Shown here in pieces: positions 48,592-60,500 of a stretch of DNA of 64,000 bases. Source of the DNA: Dermacentor variabilis (taxonomy: Eukaryota > Arthropoda > Arachnida > Ixodida > Ixodidae); contig NC_134568.1 in assembly GCF_050947875.1 (NCBI RefSeq), positions 251,861,767 through 251,925,766 on the forward strand, read 5' to 3'. Below the pieces are notes generated by a model, which worked only from the letters and a program-made list of their open reading frames with translations, had not been told where the DNA came from and ran no database searches. Made by a program: the position numbers and the translations under genes. Each line of letters opens with the position of its first letter. The first letter of the stretch is position 1.

Positions 48592-49015
48592 CTCCGCACC
48601 GAGAAAGTTTGCATCACACCGTCTCACGCTTTGCCGCTCGCTTCCTGTCGCGGCCCTCGGGAGACGCCTGACTTCGCCCCGTGTGAGCACGGCCACGCTT
48701 GGCTGGCGCCGATGCACGCAGCCTTTCGTGCCACCACAAGCGGTGCCGACACCGACTGGCGGCCACGGCGACGCCTTCGGAGAGGCACGGTTGCCGCCAC
48801 AGGACCGACCACAGACGGGTCTCGCTCGTGCATGCGAGTGTATGCACAGGCACGACAACTGGCGAGAAAGCGCAGCCTTTTGCCTGGTCACTCCAAGTAG
48901 ATGCACGCTATACGTGAGCAGTCCTAATATCGAGCGCTGATCGAAGGACAGTGGCGGTTCCACTGTGATCCATCGGATGTCGTCGGTTATCAAAATGCGG
49001 ATTATTGCGCAAGTG
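48138..49015. other. CpG-rich island with C and CA tracts
   Basis: GC-rich 48.1-48.9 kb. A C run lies at 48558-48577, followed by (CA)n to 48592. A 273-codon plus frame and a 170-codon minus frame overlap without any domain, which points to composition. It could be a promoter island. Confidence 0.4.
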
Positions 49016-49035
49016 GCATCCGGCTTACAGAGACA

Positions 49036-49117
<82 letters not shown>

Positions 49118-49120
49118 TAA
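49016..49120. repeat. (TA)n microsatellite with AAAAATTA/TAATTTTT edges
   Basis: The tract and its A5/T5 edges form one palindrome of about 100 bp. Confidence 0.95.
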
Positions 49121-49526
49121 GTGGGCCAAGCACCACATATATGGCGCACAGATCCCGGTGCACTCTACTTCAGCAGCCAGACGGGGAAACGTCCCAGCAT
49201 ATAAACCCAAGGACTCGGATAGCTTAGGATGTGAAGTAAAAATAGCGCAGCACACAATACAGATGACGATGGTAAGATAATTGATGGCGTTCTTAATTTG
49301 CACATCGCAGCTTAAATAGCGCCGGCAGAATGGTGGAAACACTAATTGATATATTGGACGCACAAATGGATAGCGAGCAAGGTGGTGTGATTTTTTGCGT
49401 GATATCGGTGATATGGCTGTAAAAGGGCCATGAAAAAGCGTTAACAACAGCCAGAAATTAAGTATACAGATCAAGCATATAATTAAGAACGCCAGGACGA
49501 CAATGCTAAGTTACGGTGTCATACAA

Positions 49527-49622
49527 ATCTACGGTCGAATTCACAAAGCTTTTGGTTCGTATATAAGTGTTGTTTCCCATTGGCTGACCACCTTTGCTGA
49601 TATGTCCGGCACCGCTATTGCC
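49527..49622 (+). repeat. Dispersed repeat (GAATTCAC...GCCATTGGC type), copy 2
   Basis: GTCGAATTCACAAAGCTTTT, AAGTGTTGTTTCCCATTGGC, TGACCACCTTTGCTGATATG and TCCGGCACC. Same block order as 55244-55320, and as 29690-29785 in reverse. Confidence 0.7.
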
Positions 49623-51149
49623 AAGAGTCTGCCCTTACGCACAGCTCTATCCTTAGCATCCTTTTTTTTTTTTTTCTATGAATAAGGGTCGGGATGTTGT
49701 CCAGGGACATCGTATACGGCATCTCTGCCTTTGCAAGGACAGCGAAAAGCCAGACAGTATAGAAGGTGCCAGTCTTGTCCACAGAATTATGATGCGGACT
49801 GAGCCTGGCCATGACGGTATTATACACTCATAGAAAATCAGCACCCGCTAAAAGGGCCAGAACACGCTTAAGGTTGATCGCCGCGTTACCCCACAAGAAT
49901 AACTGATGGGACAAATGTAAGCTAGGAACGGGATTAGAACGTCACCGGGGTCATCGGGTGGTTGTCTGGTTACCGTAAAGGCCGAAAGCCCATATCGTCA
50001 GTCTAATATAGCGGTGCAAGAACTTTACGTCTATGTATAGGCGTGATCTTGCTAACGAGATGAACATTTTCTTTCTTTTTCTGCTTTTTCTCTTTTTTTT
50101 CGTGGTAGATAAGACTGGACCGAAATGTGCTTCCATATATTTTAAGTAATTACATAAATAAATGGAACTGACCTTACTGTATAAATATTAAGGCACATAA
50201 GAATAACTCGTTTATCATTAAATCTAATTAACGGCTGTTCAAGGACCCGATGTTCCCTCAGCCAAGCCTCCACAAAACTGTCTTCCGCGCTTTATTATAC
50301 GTATACATTTATGCCCCCTCTTTCCTCCCCGCCCCTCACACCTTTTATAGAAATAAATATATTTGCGTATCAGTAGTACCAGTATTTTTATTCCCCTTAT
50401 TGTCTCGCGCAGCGTCACTCGAGTATCCCGAGAAAGGCGCCCAGTGATCCACCTGGCGTCCGAGAAATTCGAGGCACTGAATTATAAGTGCGCTTTCGCA
50501 CAGCACAGGTCGTGCCGCACGTAAGCGCCAAGCGCACTGCCAATAATCACTGAAGCCACTCCTGCATTCAAGAGGGCGCGACGGTACAGCGTACGGCTCG
50601 AGCAGCAGCCGACCTGCGGCTGCAGGGCTGCGCCGTGTAGGGCACCCGTATTCGTCATCATTAAGACGTACAACGAGAGTTCAACACTTTCTCGCCATCT
50701 CGGGCACCGAGAATCGCGGTTCCAAAAGGACCAAATCAAAAAGGTCGCTTCGTCAAGCGCTCTGGGCAAAGAGCGGGCCACGACCGACGGCGAAGGGAGG
50801 AGGAGCCGCGGCACCTGCGAGACAACCACCGCTGGCGCGCAATCGACGAAACGTGTTGGCACGCAGTGGGACAACAAGCTGAAAATTACAGGAAAACACA
50901 AGGCACCGAAAGGAACTGACGCATTAAGGCGTAAAAATAAAGAAAAAAAGGGGAATGAGTGAATGAAACGCGCTCACGGAAGAAGCCAAAACAACGCGCG
51001 ACACGGAGTCGCGTAAAGAAAATAGCGACTGGCGGAGGCAAAAAAAAAAAAAAAAAGCGAGAAAAGAAGGCAGCGGGAAAGGAGCTGCAACGGCAGGCAC
51101 AAAAGAGGCCGGATGAGACACGACGCGAGTCCTTGATCAGGGTATCCAC
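49623..51149. other. Unassigned DNA
   Basis: No gene recognised. 50.48-50.88 kb is GC-rich with a 139-codon minus frame lacking a domain. A runs lie at 51040-51056. Confidence 0.5.
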
Positions 51150-51400
51150 TTAAAGCGCGGTTCGCACGACGCGCCGGCCGATTCGGCGCCAGCAGGCCGC
51201 AGCGCCCGGACGCGGCGGGGGGAGGCCCCGGTCTCCAGAGAGGCCCCACTCCGCAGCGATCCCCGGTCCCCTGGTGGGCGCCCCAGGCGCTAACGGCCGC
51301 CATATTTGAGCCTCGTGAAATATTCAGTCGTCACGGACTAAGTTTCGTCTTACTCGCAAGCTCGGAAGCTTTCCCGCGCTGCCGCCGTGCCGACCCTCCG
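51150..51400. promoter_or_regulatory. Small CpG-rich block with YY1-type site
   Basis: GCCGCCATATT (51296-51306) is an exact reverse-complement match to the AANATGGCGGC YY1 core, at the edge of a CpG-rich block. Initiator-proximal YY1 sites are common in TATA-less promoters. No attached exon is recognised. Confidence 0.3.
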
Positions 51401-51799
51401 TTTATACTCGCCCTCCCCCCTTGTCCTCTCTCGTTTTATTTCTGTTCTCGGTGTTTTTTTTGCATTCATCAGTCAATTTTAACGCAGAGGCCCAAACGGG
51501 ACACCTATCACGCTTGTCGCTATAACGCTGATTTATAACCAGCTTTATTTGTAGTCCTTTTGCCAATGAAATGTCTTCTCCTGGCGCAGCGCCATGCAGG
51601 TGAGCATAGGTGCGCAAGCGGGCCCAACACCTGCCTTAGGCAAGTGCCATTCGCAATTTGCCGCAGCTGCGACGATCCTCTCGTTATCGTGGCGATCTTT
51701 ATCATTAGTGGTCGGCGCCCGAACACGTACCGGCCGGTGTGGCTTGTACTGTTGTGCCATATTCACAAAAGAATCTTTGGAATATCAGGATTGCTAATT
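51401..51799. other. Unassigned, possibly repeat-derived
   Basis: Frames on both strands are Arg/Ala-rich with no domain. The stretch directly precedes the LINE remnant and may belong to another repeat. Confidence 0.35.
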
Positions 51800-53463
51800 G
51801 GGCTAGTTGGATTGTTGGATTCGTGCCTTGTCCAAGCCTTCGTCGTGTCTCGAATAACTTACGCCATTCCATACGCACTACTCGACGCGACGGAATTCAA
51901 GAAAGTCAACACACCGATCAGAAAGGTATATAAGCAGGCGATAGGCCTGCCGATCAGTACGTCCACACAACGCCTACTAAGACTAGTAGTGCACAATACG
52001 GAGGCACATATATCCAACCAGTGAACAAGGTGGGCGGTTACGGAAGCGGTGAGGTCCATCCTCTTACGCCTGGGGCTATATATGCCCAGCTTAGCCATCC
52101 GCCGCCTCAGCATGTGAGCTTACCCCATGCCATCCGGAGCAACATCACCGTACTTCCCTTAACTCGCAACATGCACCCAGTGCACCACGCACAGCGAAAC
52201 GAGGCCGGGCGGGGCCCGGACCATATACACAAGCAATACGGGAGTCAACCCTCTACAGCCTACACGGATGCGGGGTCTGAATACAAACGTGCAGCCACAA
52301 CAGTCACCGTAAGCGTCAACAAAGAACATCGGAGCAGCATTTCACTCCCCCGAAACAATCCTCTCCACGCTGAGGAAGCGGCCATAGCACTCGCGCTCTC
52401 CAAAACAGAAGCTGACGTCATAGTGACTGACTTTCAGCAGGCATGTCGCAGCTTCTCTAGCGGCAGAATTCATGTCAATACGCTGAAAATCATCAACCAG
52501 AAGCCGCCAACGAGATTAGTCATGATCATCCAGGGCGCCAGCTCACCACGGAATTCTTGGCAACGAGGTCGCCAACCACGTGTCTCGATATCTGACCCAC
52601 CGACCCGACGCCGAGGAATCTGAACCCGAGCTCATGGAACCTCTAGTCTCGTACTCAACATTACACACAACACACACAACAACATCACACAACATTACAA
52701 GCTAACCCGCAGAACATACGCACCCCCACATACATGGAGAGCTGGAGCGATTCCCACGAGCTCTACAAGTTAATACATTCCGCCACCCAACGAGAGATCA
52801 CCTCATAGCCCCACACAATTCTCGACGGAATTCATCCGAATTCACAAGTGCACGCCTTCATACCCTCGACCCTAATTTGCAGCTCCGTATTCCGCCCGAC
52901 CTTCTACGACTTAACTGCTCCCTTCTAGTCCGTCTATGGCTTGGAGCAGCATATTCAAATGCGTACTCCTTTCCTACTGGAATGGACAACAGCCCACTTT
53001 GTGACTTCTGCGGGTGAAACGAAACAATCGTGCACCTTCTTTGTGGGTTCCCTCGTTTCAACCCGCATAGAGCAGCCCTCTCAGCCACCCTATAGGCCAA
53101 CTGGACAAGAGCCCAATAACGGAAAACAACATCCTTGTAAACTGGCCTATACGCGAATATCAGCGCGATCCGCTACGAAGGCGCTGCTACGTTACTTAAA
53201 AGAGACGGGACTTTGTGAGAAATTATGACTGTACACTGTGTGACGTATAGATTGGACGGTGACACTACATAACACCAGGAACGCCTTCGCAGACTGCGTG
53301 ACAGTGCCCACAGAAACAGTTCGGCATTGTATATATGCGTGTGTGCGTGTATGTTTCTTTTTAATTCTTTTTTTCTCTATCACCTATCGCATCCCTTTGC
53401 CCCTCCCCCGGTACAGGGTAGCCGACCGGATATAATCTGTGGTTAACCTCCCTGTCTTTCCTG

Positions 53464-53552
<89 letters not shown>
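51800..53552 (+). mobile_element. I-like LINE remnant: RT thumb, RNase H, zinc knuckle, 3' UTR and CT tail
   Basis: In order: the RT thumb/connection VQAFVVSRITYAIPYALLD and STSTQRLLRLVVHNT (51830-51990). After a frameshift near 52010, IRSNITVLPLTRNMHP follows. RNase H has YTDAG (Asp 52267-52269), HAEEAAIALAL (Glu 52372-52374) and VTDFQQA (Asp 52429-52431). After a frameshift near 52535, GNEVANHVSRYL follows, with His at the fourth metal-site position. A zinc knuckle CDFCG-stop-NETIVHLLC lies at 53000-53044. The C-terminus TKALLRYLKETGLCEKL stops at 53226-53228. The 3' UTR has GGTACAGGGTAGCCGACCGG and GGTTAACCTCCCTGTC, then a (CT)n tail 53467-53551. RNase H would remove template RNA after reverse transcription. 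Multiple breaks make it inactive. Confidence 0.88.
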
Positions 53553-53553
<1 letters not shown>

Positions 53554-53639
53554 TAATGCCGCTTCTGCGCAGAACCCTGGTCTCTCAGGCACATAGTATG
53601 GGGGGTGCAGACAGGCACCATTACATCCTCTGAACCTTA

Positions 53640-53813
53640 ATCAAGCCAACAAGCTTTGGGAGAGAGCTTTGGCCAGCTCCGACCTCGAGGATCAGCAACG
53701 GCTGATTGCGAGGGCCCAGGAAGCGGCCCGATCTCAAGGCATTCTGGAATGAGGACGCCTCTCCAAGGCTTCATTTATGTAACAAACATTCTTATTCTCT
53801 CTCTCTCTCTCTC
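53640..53813 (+). mobile_element. C-terminal fragment of another LINE with CT tail
   Basis: The frame from about 53647 reads ANKLWERALASSDLEDQQRL and IARAQEAARSQGILE with a stop near 53750, an amphipathic C-terminus I associate with tick I-like LINE polyproteins. GCTTCATTTATGTAACAAAC and a short (CT)n tail (53797-53813) follow. Confidence 0.6.
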
Positions 53814-53929
53814 ATGGTTACGAAAATTCAGAGCAAACACAAGGGACAAAGAAGGAAATGCACGACACAGCACTCGCGTCCTGCATTTCCTTCTTTGTCC
53901 CTTGTGTTTGCGAATTTTCGTAACCATGA
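53812..53929. repeat. 118-bp near-perfect hairpin
   Basis: The left arm 53812-53862 and right arm 53882-53929 are reverse complements except for a 3-base indel. Both carry ACACAAGGGACAAAGAAGGA. The loop is 19 bases (53863-53881). It begins exactly at the end of the CT tail. No coding content. It could be a foldback MITE or an RNA hairpin source. Confidence 0.93.
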
Positions 53930-54197
53930 ACCTTTTTATTATGTCCCAGAAAAGTGTAGGTGTGCTCTAAGGGGGAGGGGTACTCTCAGGCGACTCTATA
54001 TCTGCAGGAAAGTGGGTAGACTAGCGTTCTCATCGATGTGCGGTCAAATAGCGGAATGTAGTCGAACGTCATTAATCAGAGGTCAGAGCAGCCTTTTATT
54101 GCTGTTTCGTGCGCATGCACGCTCAGTCACTGAAGCAAAACAGTAGAATTAGAAAATGAAATGCCACCGCATTGCCTCTCTCGCTACATACTCACTC

Positions 54198-54425
54198 ATG
54201 CTTCTCAGCTGCTACAGCGTTCTGCTGCTGAGCACGAGGTCGAGGGTTCGAATTCCAGGCCGCGGCCGCCGCATTTATTTCAGGACTGAACGCAAGAATG
54301 CTCGTGTACCATTATCTGGGTGCACTTTAAAGAATCGCAGCTGGTCAAAATCAATCCCCAACACTCCTCTGAGGCACCTCTCATAGCTTTTGTGCTGCTT
54401 TCCGACGTTAAGCCCCACCACTCGA
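54198..54425 (+). mobile_element. Diverged Ruka-like SINE
   Basis: Head with GCGTTCTGCTGCTGAGCACG, B-box GGTTCGAATTCC (54245-54256), GCGGCCGCCGCATTTATTTC, GCTCGTGTACCATTATCTGG, GCAGCTGGTCAAAATCAATC and a GACGTTAAGCCCCACC end. No target duplication seen; older than the copies with duplications. Confidence 0.8.
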
Positions 54426-54662
54426 AACAACGAATTGCACAAAATATATTCAGACGAGAAAATGCTACTCTGTAACCAGTTTGAAAGAAGTAAGTGGGGG
54501 AGGATCACGTCACGCTGACATACTGTCACAAAATTTCGTTAAATAATGGAGACAAAAACGACTAGAGCTTGTCCCCTCAAGGACGCTATTCCTGACGTGC
54601 CGTCTGCACTGAGAAACGGAAATAAGCCTAGGAAATTCGGAGGAACGAATCCGTTAACTCGG

Positions 54663-54683
54663 CCCATTAACACACACACACAC

Positions 54684-54741
<58 letters not shown>
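54663..54741. repeat. Compound (CA)n-(TA)n microsatellite
   Basis: CA repeats (54670-54683) pass directly into TA repeats (54687-54741). Confidence 0.95.
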
Positions 54742-54743
<2 letters not shown>

Positions 54744-55243
54744 AGTCTGCATTCACTAACGGGACACCTGCCGCGAAATTTCACGTGAGTTGCTTGCGCA
54801 ACGATTATTAGTCCTTCCCTTAGAAAGGCGCGAGAGTGTCACAAAGCAATTTTCTTTGCATTATGAAACTACTATCCTTGTTAAGTATAGCCAGACACGC
54901 CGGCTGCTATTAATCACATGTTTTCCTTGTATATGTCCGGCGCTTAGGAAAGGTACAACCGTGCAGCGTCTTCTGAGGTCGAACGAAACTAATCGCATGC
55001 CGATCCAAGCGCTTACCGAATGTGTGTCCAGCGTTATGCAACATGTTGCAACAACGATGTTAGCATACCTATGTATAATATATACAGCATTTCCTTATGT
55101 CCAGCGATCATTTAATGTATGAGTAAGGTGGGCGAACAATGGAAGTACAAAGGCCAGGTGACGTATTGCTTATTTCCGCCCCACAGAAGACTTCACATGA
55201 CTTTTCAGTGAAGTGCGCGCAGCCTTTCGTATCAGCGTAATTG
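54742..55243. other. Unassigned DNA
   Basis: A 110-codon frame (54790-55122) has no domain. Confidence 0.45.
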
Positions 55244-55320
55244 GAGCCGAATTCACGAAGTTTTTCTTTCAAAGTGTTATTTGCCATTGGCGGGCTGCCT
55301 TTGCTAATTATTTGTTATAC
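55244..55320 (+). repeat. Dispersed repeat (GAATTCAC...GCCATTGGC type), copy 3
   Basis: GCCGAATTCACGAAGTTTTT, AAAGTGTTATTTGCCATTGG and GCTGCCTTTGCTAATTA match copies at 49527 and 29690 (reverse). Confidence 0.7.
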
Positions 55321-57269
55321 ATCGTGATGGGGACAAGCAACATTGAGACAAATTCTTCGCAACCGATGTAAAGGCGCGAAAGACGTCGTTTACAAGTAGC
55401 GAGAAAAACAAGGCATCTATAGCTCAAAATTCGTGTTAAATCCGAGCGCACAAGAACGGCCATATGTACCATCCGGCTAATGCTATACTAGTAGGGAAAG
55501 GCGGCCCGGAAGGTTTCCTTTGTTTTCTGTCTGGACCAAACTTTGTAATGCTGATAGGGCCAGAAAAAACATCCACGCATGTGCTTGCAAGTCATCGTGG
55601 TACATACTGCACGTTTGTCGGTTTGCTGCTCGTGCCATGTAAAGTGTTGTGTCGGATCAAAGATTCGTTTATGGCTTCATGCCTCTTGATACGTTCCTCG
55701 CTGAATGGCTGTCGCGGCCAGAGCGCGTTCGCTCACCGCTAACCACCACGACTGAAATATGCAGCGTCCGTGGGGCATCAGCAGGAACAAAAGAACGACT
55801 ACACCATCAAGCGCGCCGCCGAGACGGTGCGGAGGAAATTCCCAAGGCGCCGCTGGGGATCACTCCGGCTGCTCGAATAATGAGCCTTCATAAATCAAGC
55901 CGCTAAGGGCAAGAGGAGACAAGCGACGGAAAAAGAACCAAGCCAGAGAAGTGACGCCATCACGCTCAGGGCCGTGATGAACGCGGAGAACACTAGAAGC
56001 TCGAGAGAAGTAACAAAATGAAACGCAGAAACACGGGAGGAAAATCAGCCCAAAAAAATTAAATAAACAAATGGAGGGGTATTTCCCTTCGCCTCTCGAG
56101 CTTCCTCTTCGTACTTTGACACGCACAAACAACTGCAAGGTATAAACACGTTCCGCCATTAAAACGTGAAACAATCGAGAGGCGGAAGTCGGAATAAAGT
56201 CATTGTTTCCGCCCGGCGCCTGCAGGCGGCTCTCAATTATTTATCGCGCCTCATTGCCCAGCCATAGAGCGCAGCGCGCGCGCACGGCTTCTCCAACCGC
56301 TTGTGCACTGTGAAGAAGAACGAGAATTATGGCGCGGGACGTGGCGCGAGTTGGTCACGTAACCGTCAGCCGACTCCGTGAGCGCCGCAGCGTTGCGCGC
56401 TACAAACACCGCCGAACCTCGGACGAACCTGCGCGTATAGGCGGATCCTGCCCGCGCGCTGGTTCAGTGCCCAGCGTTCCGAGGCTGCGCGTCTTCGAAG
56501 CAATCCATGCAGACCTGCGCAAGGCGTCCTTCATTTCCCGGGAATGAGAGAGGCACGACCAACGCACGCCTGAGATGCGCAGTGAACAGCTTATTCACTG
56601 AACGCACGTTTGCGGACATTCCGGCGTGCAGCCTCGGCGCGTAAAAGTAGACCCGGTTGTTTAGCCGGAGCCGGTGGGTGCCCACGTGGAATATGTGGCG
56701 TATATGGAAAGCGAATGCGTTAACTGGAGTCCATGTAGCCTGTTGGGTCTCCAGGGGCAAGGAATGTCCACAATTCGTATACCAGGCGAGTCAGGCCAAT
56801 AGTCATAGAAGACACGATAATTGTTACTATTAATTTTCTTGGCTTCCTTTTTGCCGCAACACACCATTCCTTGTTACATTCGATCTACCCTTCTGGAAAT
56901 TTCATTGCGACTGTCTAAGCTTCACATTGAAAGTATAAAATTTATTATTTATTTTGTTATATTAATTGAAACTTCCGCCTGTCCCGTGCTGTAAGTTTCG
57001 GCGAAAACTTGACAGTTTTTATTTCTCATACGTGATTATAGAAACATTGGTTATGATCATGGAGGGCAAAAACGCCGCCCCGCAATCTTAATTGTCAGAA
57101 TTACTTTTTTTGTATTTCTTAATTTTTTTTTCACTTGCGAGATTGTTCTAGTAAGTAGTTTTGGTTTTCGGAAACCGCGTGCTCCCCGAGCGACGTCCCA
57201 AGCCTGTTTTAGAGCACCGGTGTTGATTGTCTTAGAAAGTAATGACTCTGTCCGCGCATGTACCACTGT

Positions 57270-57271
<2 letters not shown>
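55321..57271. other. Unassigned DNA with GC-rich 55.7-56.6 kb
   Basis: ATAAATCA (55890-55897) matches a Hox/Pbx-type word, and CAATTATTTATCG (about 56235) is AT-rich inside CpG-rich DNA. Frames have no domain. Regulatory function is only a possibility. Confidence 0.35.

Positions 57272-57345
<74 letters not shown>
57272..57345. repeat. (TA)n microsatellite
   Basis: About 74 bases of TA. Confidence 0.95.
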
Positions 57346-57435
57346 TATAGCGCGCATTTTCACACGCGTGCAGGTCATGGAAACTGCTTGTCCACGCCTT
57401 ATCACGTCCGTTAACCGTGAACACCCAGCATATCA

Positions 57436-58158
<723 letters not shown>

Positions 58159-58159
58159 A

Positions 58160-58226
58160 CTTCTTTCCCCAGTAGAGGGTAGCGTATCGGGCTCAGCCTG
58201 GTTAACCCGCCTGCCTTATATTTATG

Positions 58227-58319
<93 letters not shown>
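58160..58319 (+). mobile_element. LINE 3' UTR module with long CT tail, head-to-head with previous element
   Basis: TTCCCCAGTAGAGGGTAGCG, CAGCCTGGTTAACCCGCCTG and a (CT)n tail of about 90 bases (58229-58319). Only 160 bases of the element were inserted. Its 5' end abuts the 5' end of the minus-strand element. Confidence 0.82.
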
Positions 58320-58321
<2 letters not shown>

Positions 58322-58463
58322 GCAAGTGGTGCGCTTTACATTTTATTTTATTTTCCAACAGCGAACGCGGTTTCGAGTACGGCACTTATTATCAGATACC
58401 CGTAATGCAATTCTGGGCGTGGGGACGTCGTCCATGTTTCGGTTTGTACATTACTGTGAACGC

Positions 58464-58504
<41 letters not shown>

Positions 58505-58889
58505 GGGGGAATGTTGCATTATATAACAAGATTTCGGGAATTTCATTTAGCATGACCCTATGATTAACTTTTTTTATTAGCCTAACTTAAAAAAATAGCT
58601 TCTGTGTTGGAAAACAAGTTTACTGGTGTTTCCCGACGTCATGCTGTCGTTGATTGCGCAAAGCCATCGATAGTTCCGGAAAGCCAAAACCACGGTTCAG
58701 AAAGGAAGAAAGAAAGCGAAAAAATGAACTAAATTATCTACTCCTTCACTTACTTAGCTCAACACTCGCAATATCAAATTGTTTGCATGTGCAGTATTCA
58801 GGAACAAGAAAATACAATATAAATTTTGATCTACATTCGCACACGCAAGCAATATAATAAAAAGAAAGTTTCTTCATTGAATAGGACTG
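58320..58889. other. AT-rich spacer with TA tract 58467-58502
   Basis: No gene recognised; the TA tract is about 36 bases. Confidence 0.6.
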
Positions 58890-58901
58890 CAAGGGGGAGC
58901 A

Positions 58902-58956
<55 letters not shown>

Positions 58957-59396
58957 TTTATTGGCATCAAAAACACAGAACAATATAAACAGGCCGGTCT
59001 AAGCCTCAGTTGGCTTGTAGGACCGTGCCTATGAATATGATACACATGGCGAAAAAGAAAAAAAAAAGATACATAAATTGATGAGACATGTAGAATAAAT
59101 AAAATGAATGAAAAAAAAATGAAGAAGAACAAGATAACATATGTTTACTCTACTTTAAACGAAAGAAGTTGAAGTAAATGTTATGATGCAAAAAAAGTTC
59201 TGGGGGTTAAATCTGACCATTGCTGCTTTAATACTTCTTTCAGCGTGCTTTTCGATGTCGCATTAAAAATTTCATCTGGTAATTTGTTAAATATATTCCG
59301 CACATATGCACAGCATCTGGCGGCACCATACCTTGTGGCTGAACGAGTAGCTATGTAACGGACGTGTTTTCTAAGTCATCTTGTGGCGGGACATAT

Positions 59397-59463
<67 letters not shown>

Positions 59464-59758
59464 TTATACTCTCAAGGCACGGTTGTAGATTGCGGTTGTA
59501 CATTGTTCGAATGCGGAATTCCAAGAATGTTTGACGACAAGTGTTTCTATAAGCAATGAATGAAAATTCGGTAGACCAAGTTCACGAAAAATATTTGCAG
59601 CTGTTACTGTTGGGGAATTGTAGGCACCATTTTTAAGAATATTTTTTTTATAACCCTGTCCACCCTGCATCTCCAACGATCCGAACAGAAGCCGAAGACT
59701 GTGATAACGTATCTCAACACACTGTAGCCCAGTGCAAGTACATTAACCTTTTTTTACA
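58902..59758 (-). mobile_element. LINE C-terminus and 3' UTR, ORF split by an (AAAT)n tract
   Basis: On the minus strand from 59758: LRYVITVFGFCSDRWRCRVD, KKILKNGAYNSPTVTAANIF and RELGLPNFHSLLIETLVVKH, which is an RT thumb/C-terminal region. A TAAA microsatellite (59393-59464) interrupts. Then RYIATRSATRYGAARCC, NIFNKLPDEIFNATSKSTLK and a stop at 59181-59183. The 3' UTR ends CAATAAACATTATTATT, and the tail is (ATT)n (58902-58955). The two coding halves are consecutive in this family, so the microsatellite expanded or inserted inside the ORF. RT catalytic motifs and endonuclease are missing. Confidence 0.8.
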
Positions 59759-59772
59759 GACAAGGGTGCAAG

Positions 59773-59773
<1 letters not shown>

Positions 59774-59861
<88 letters not shown>
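59774..59861. repeat. (AAT)n microsatellite
   Basis: About 88 bases of AAT at the 5' edge of the minus-strand LINE, whose own tail at the other edge is also (AAT)n. This may be a target-site microsatellite or the tail of another element. Confidence 0.95.
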
Positions 59862-60249
59862 GACATTCACCACACTGCAATATCAGAGCCACAAATGCCG
59901 GAACACACAACTGTCACTGGTGATGGCGGTCAAAATGCATTGAGTACCTCAAGGAAACAATCAAGTGGTGACACGTTCTCTCCTAACTGGGACAGCTCGT
60001 TGTTCTTTCTTTTCTTTTTTTTTTATTCTTATTTTGAAGCGACAGCTGTCTTTGGCTCGTACACCCTGACTTCGCGGTATGTGTATTTCTGGCCGCTTAT
60101 GGGAGAAGCGTCAACTTGGGCCTCTAGGCATGTGCCGGAAGCTGCCTTAACGAGCAGACAACACGGGCCATATGTGCCCGAACACACACTTTCGGCGTGC
60201 GTATGTGATATTGGTATGTGCCCGTTATATTCCAATCCCCCGAAATAGA
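59862..60249. other. Unassigned DNA
   Basis: No recognised domain in either strand. Confidence 0.5.
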
Positions 60250-60468
60250 CGTGCTAAGGTGACACAAGGAGGTTTTGTTTAGGGTTTGCTGCTTTGTCTC
60301 GAAGTCATTTGTATTATTGATAAATTTTCTGCTTTTGACATTTAACAAATTCTTATATTCATGCACTGTTATATACGTACTGTTTCTATTTTATCGTGTT
60401 TGTCCATTCTTGTGTAAACACTCTTTTATGTATCACACCTGCTATGATCTCTCTTTGAGATCGCAGTA

Positions 60469-60499
<31 letters not shown>

Positions 60500-60500
60500 A
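60250..60500 (+). mobile_element. LINE 3' UTR end with (AAAT)n tail
   Basis: AT-rich UTR-like sequence ends in a small hairpin GATCTCTCTTTGAGATC followed by GCAGTATAAATAAATAAA. The TAAA tail (60469-60500) is like those at 24643 and 62802. No coding part. Confidence 0.55.

Noticed and set aside
48079..48900. 273-codon plus-strand frame
   Set aside because: It lies in CpG-rich DNA with long frames on both strands, crosses C and CA tracts, and shows no domain.
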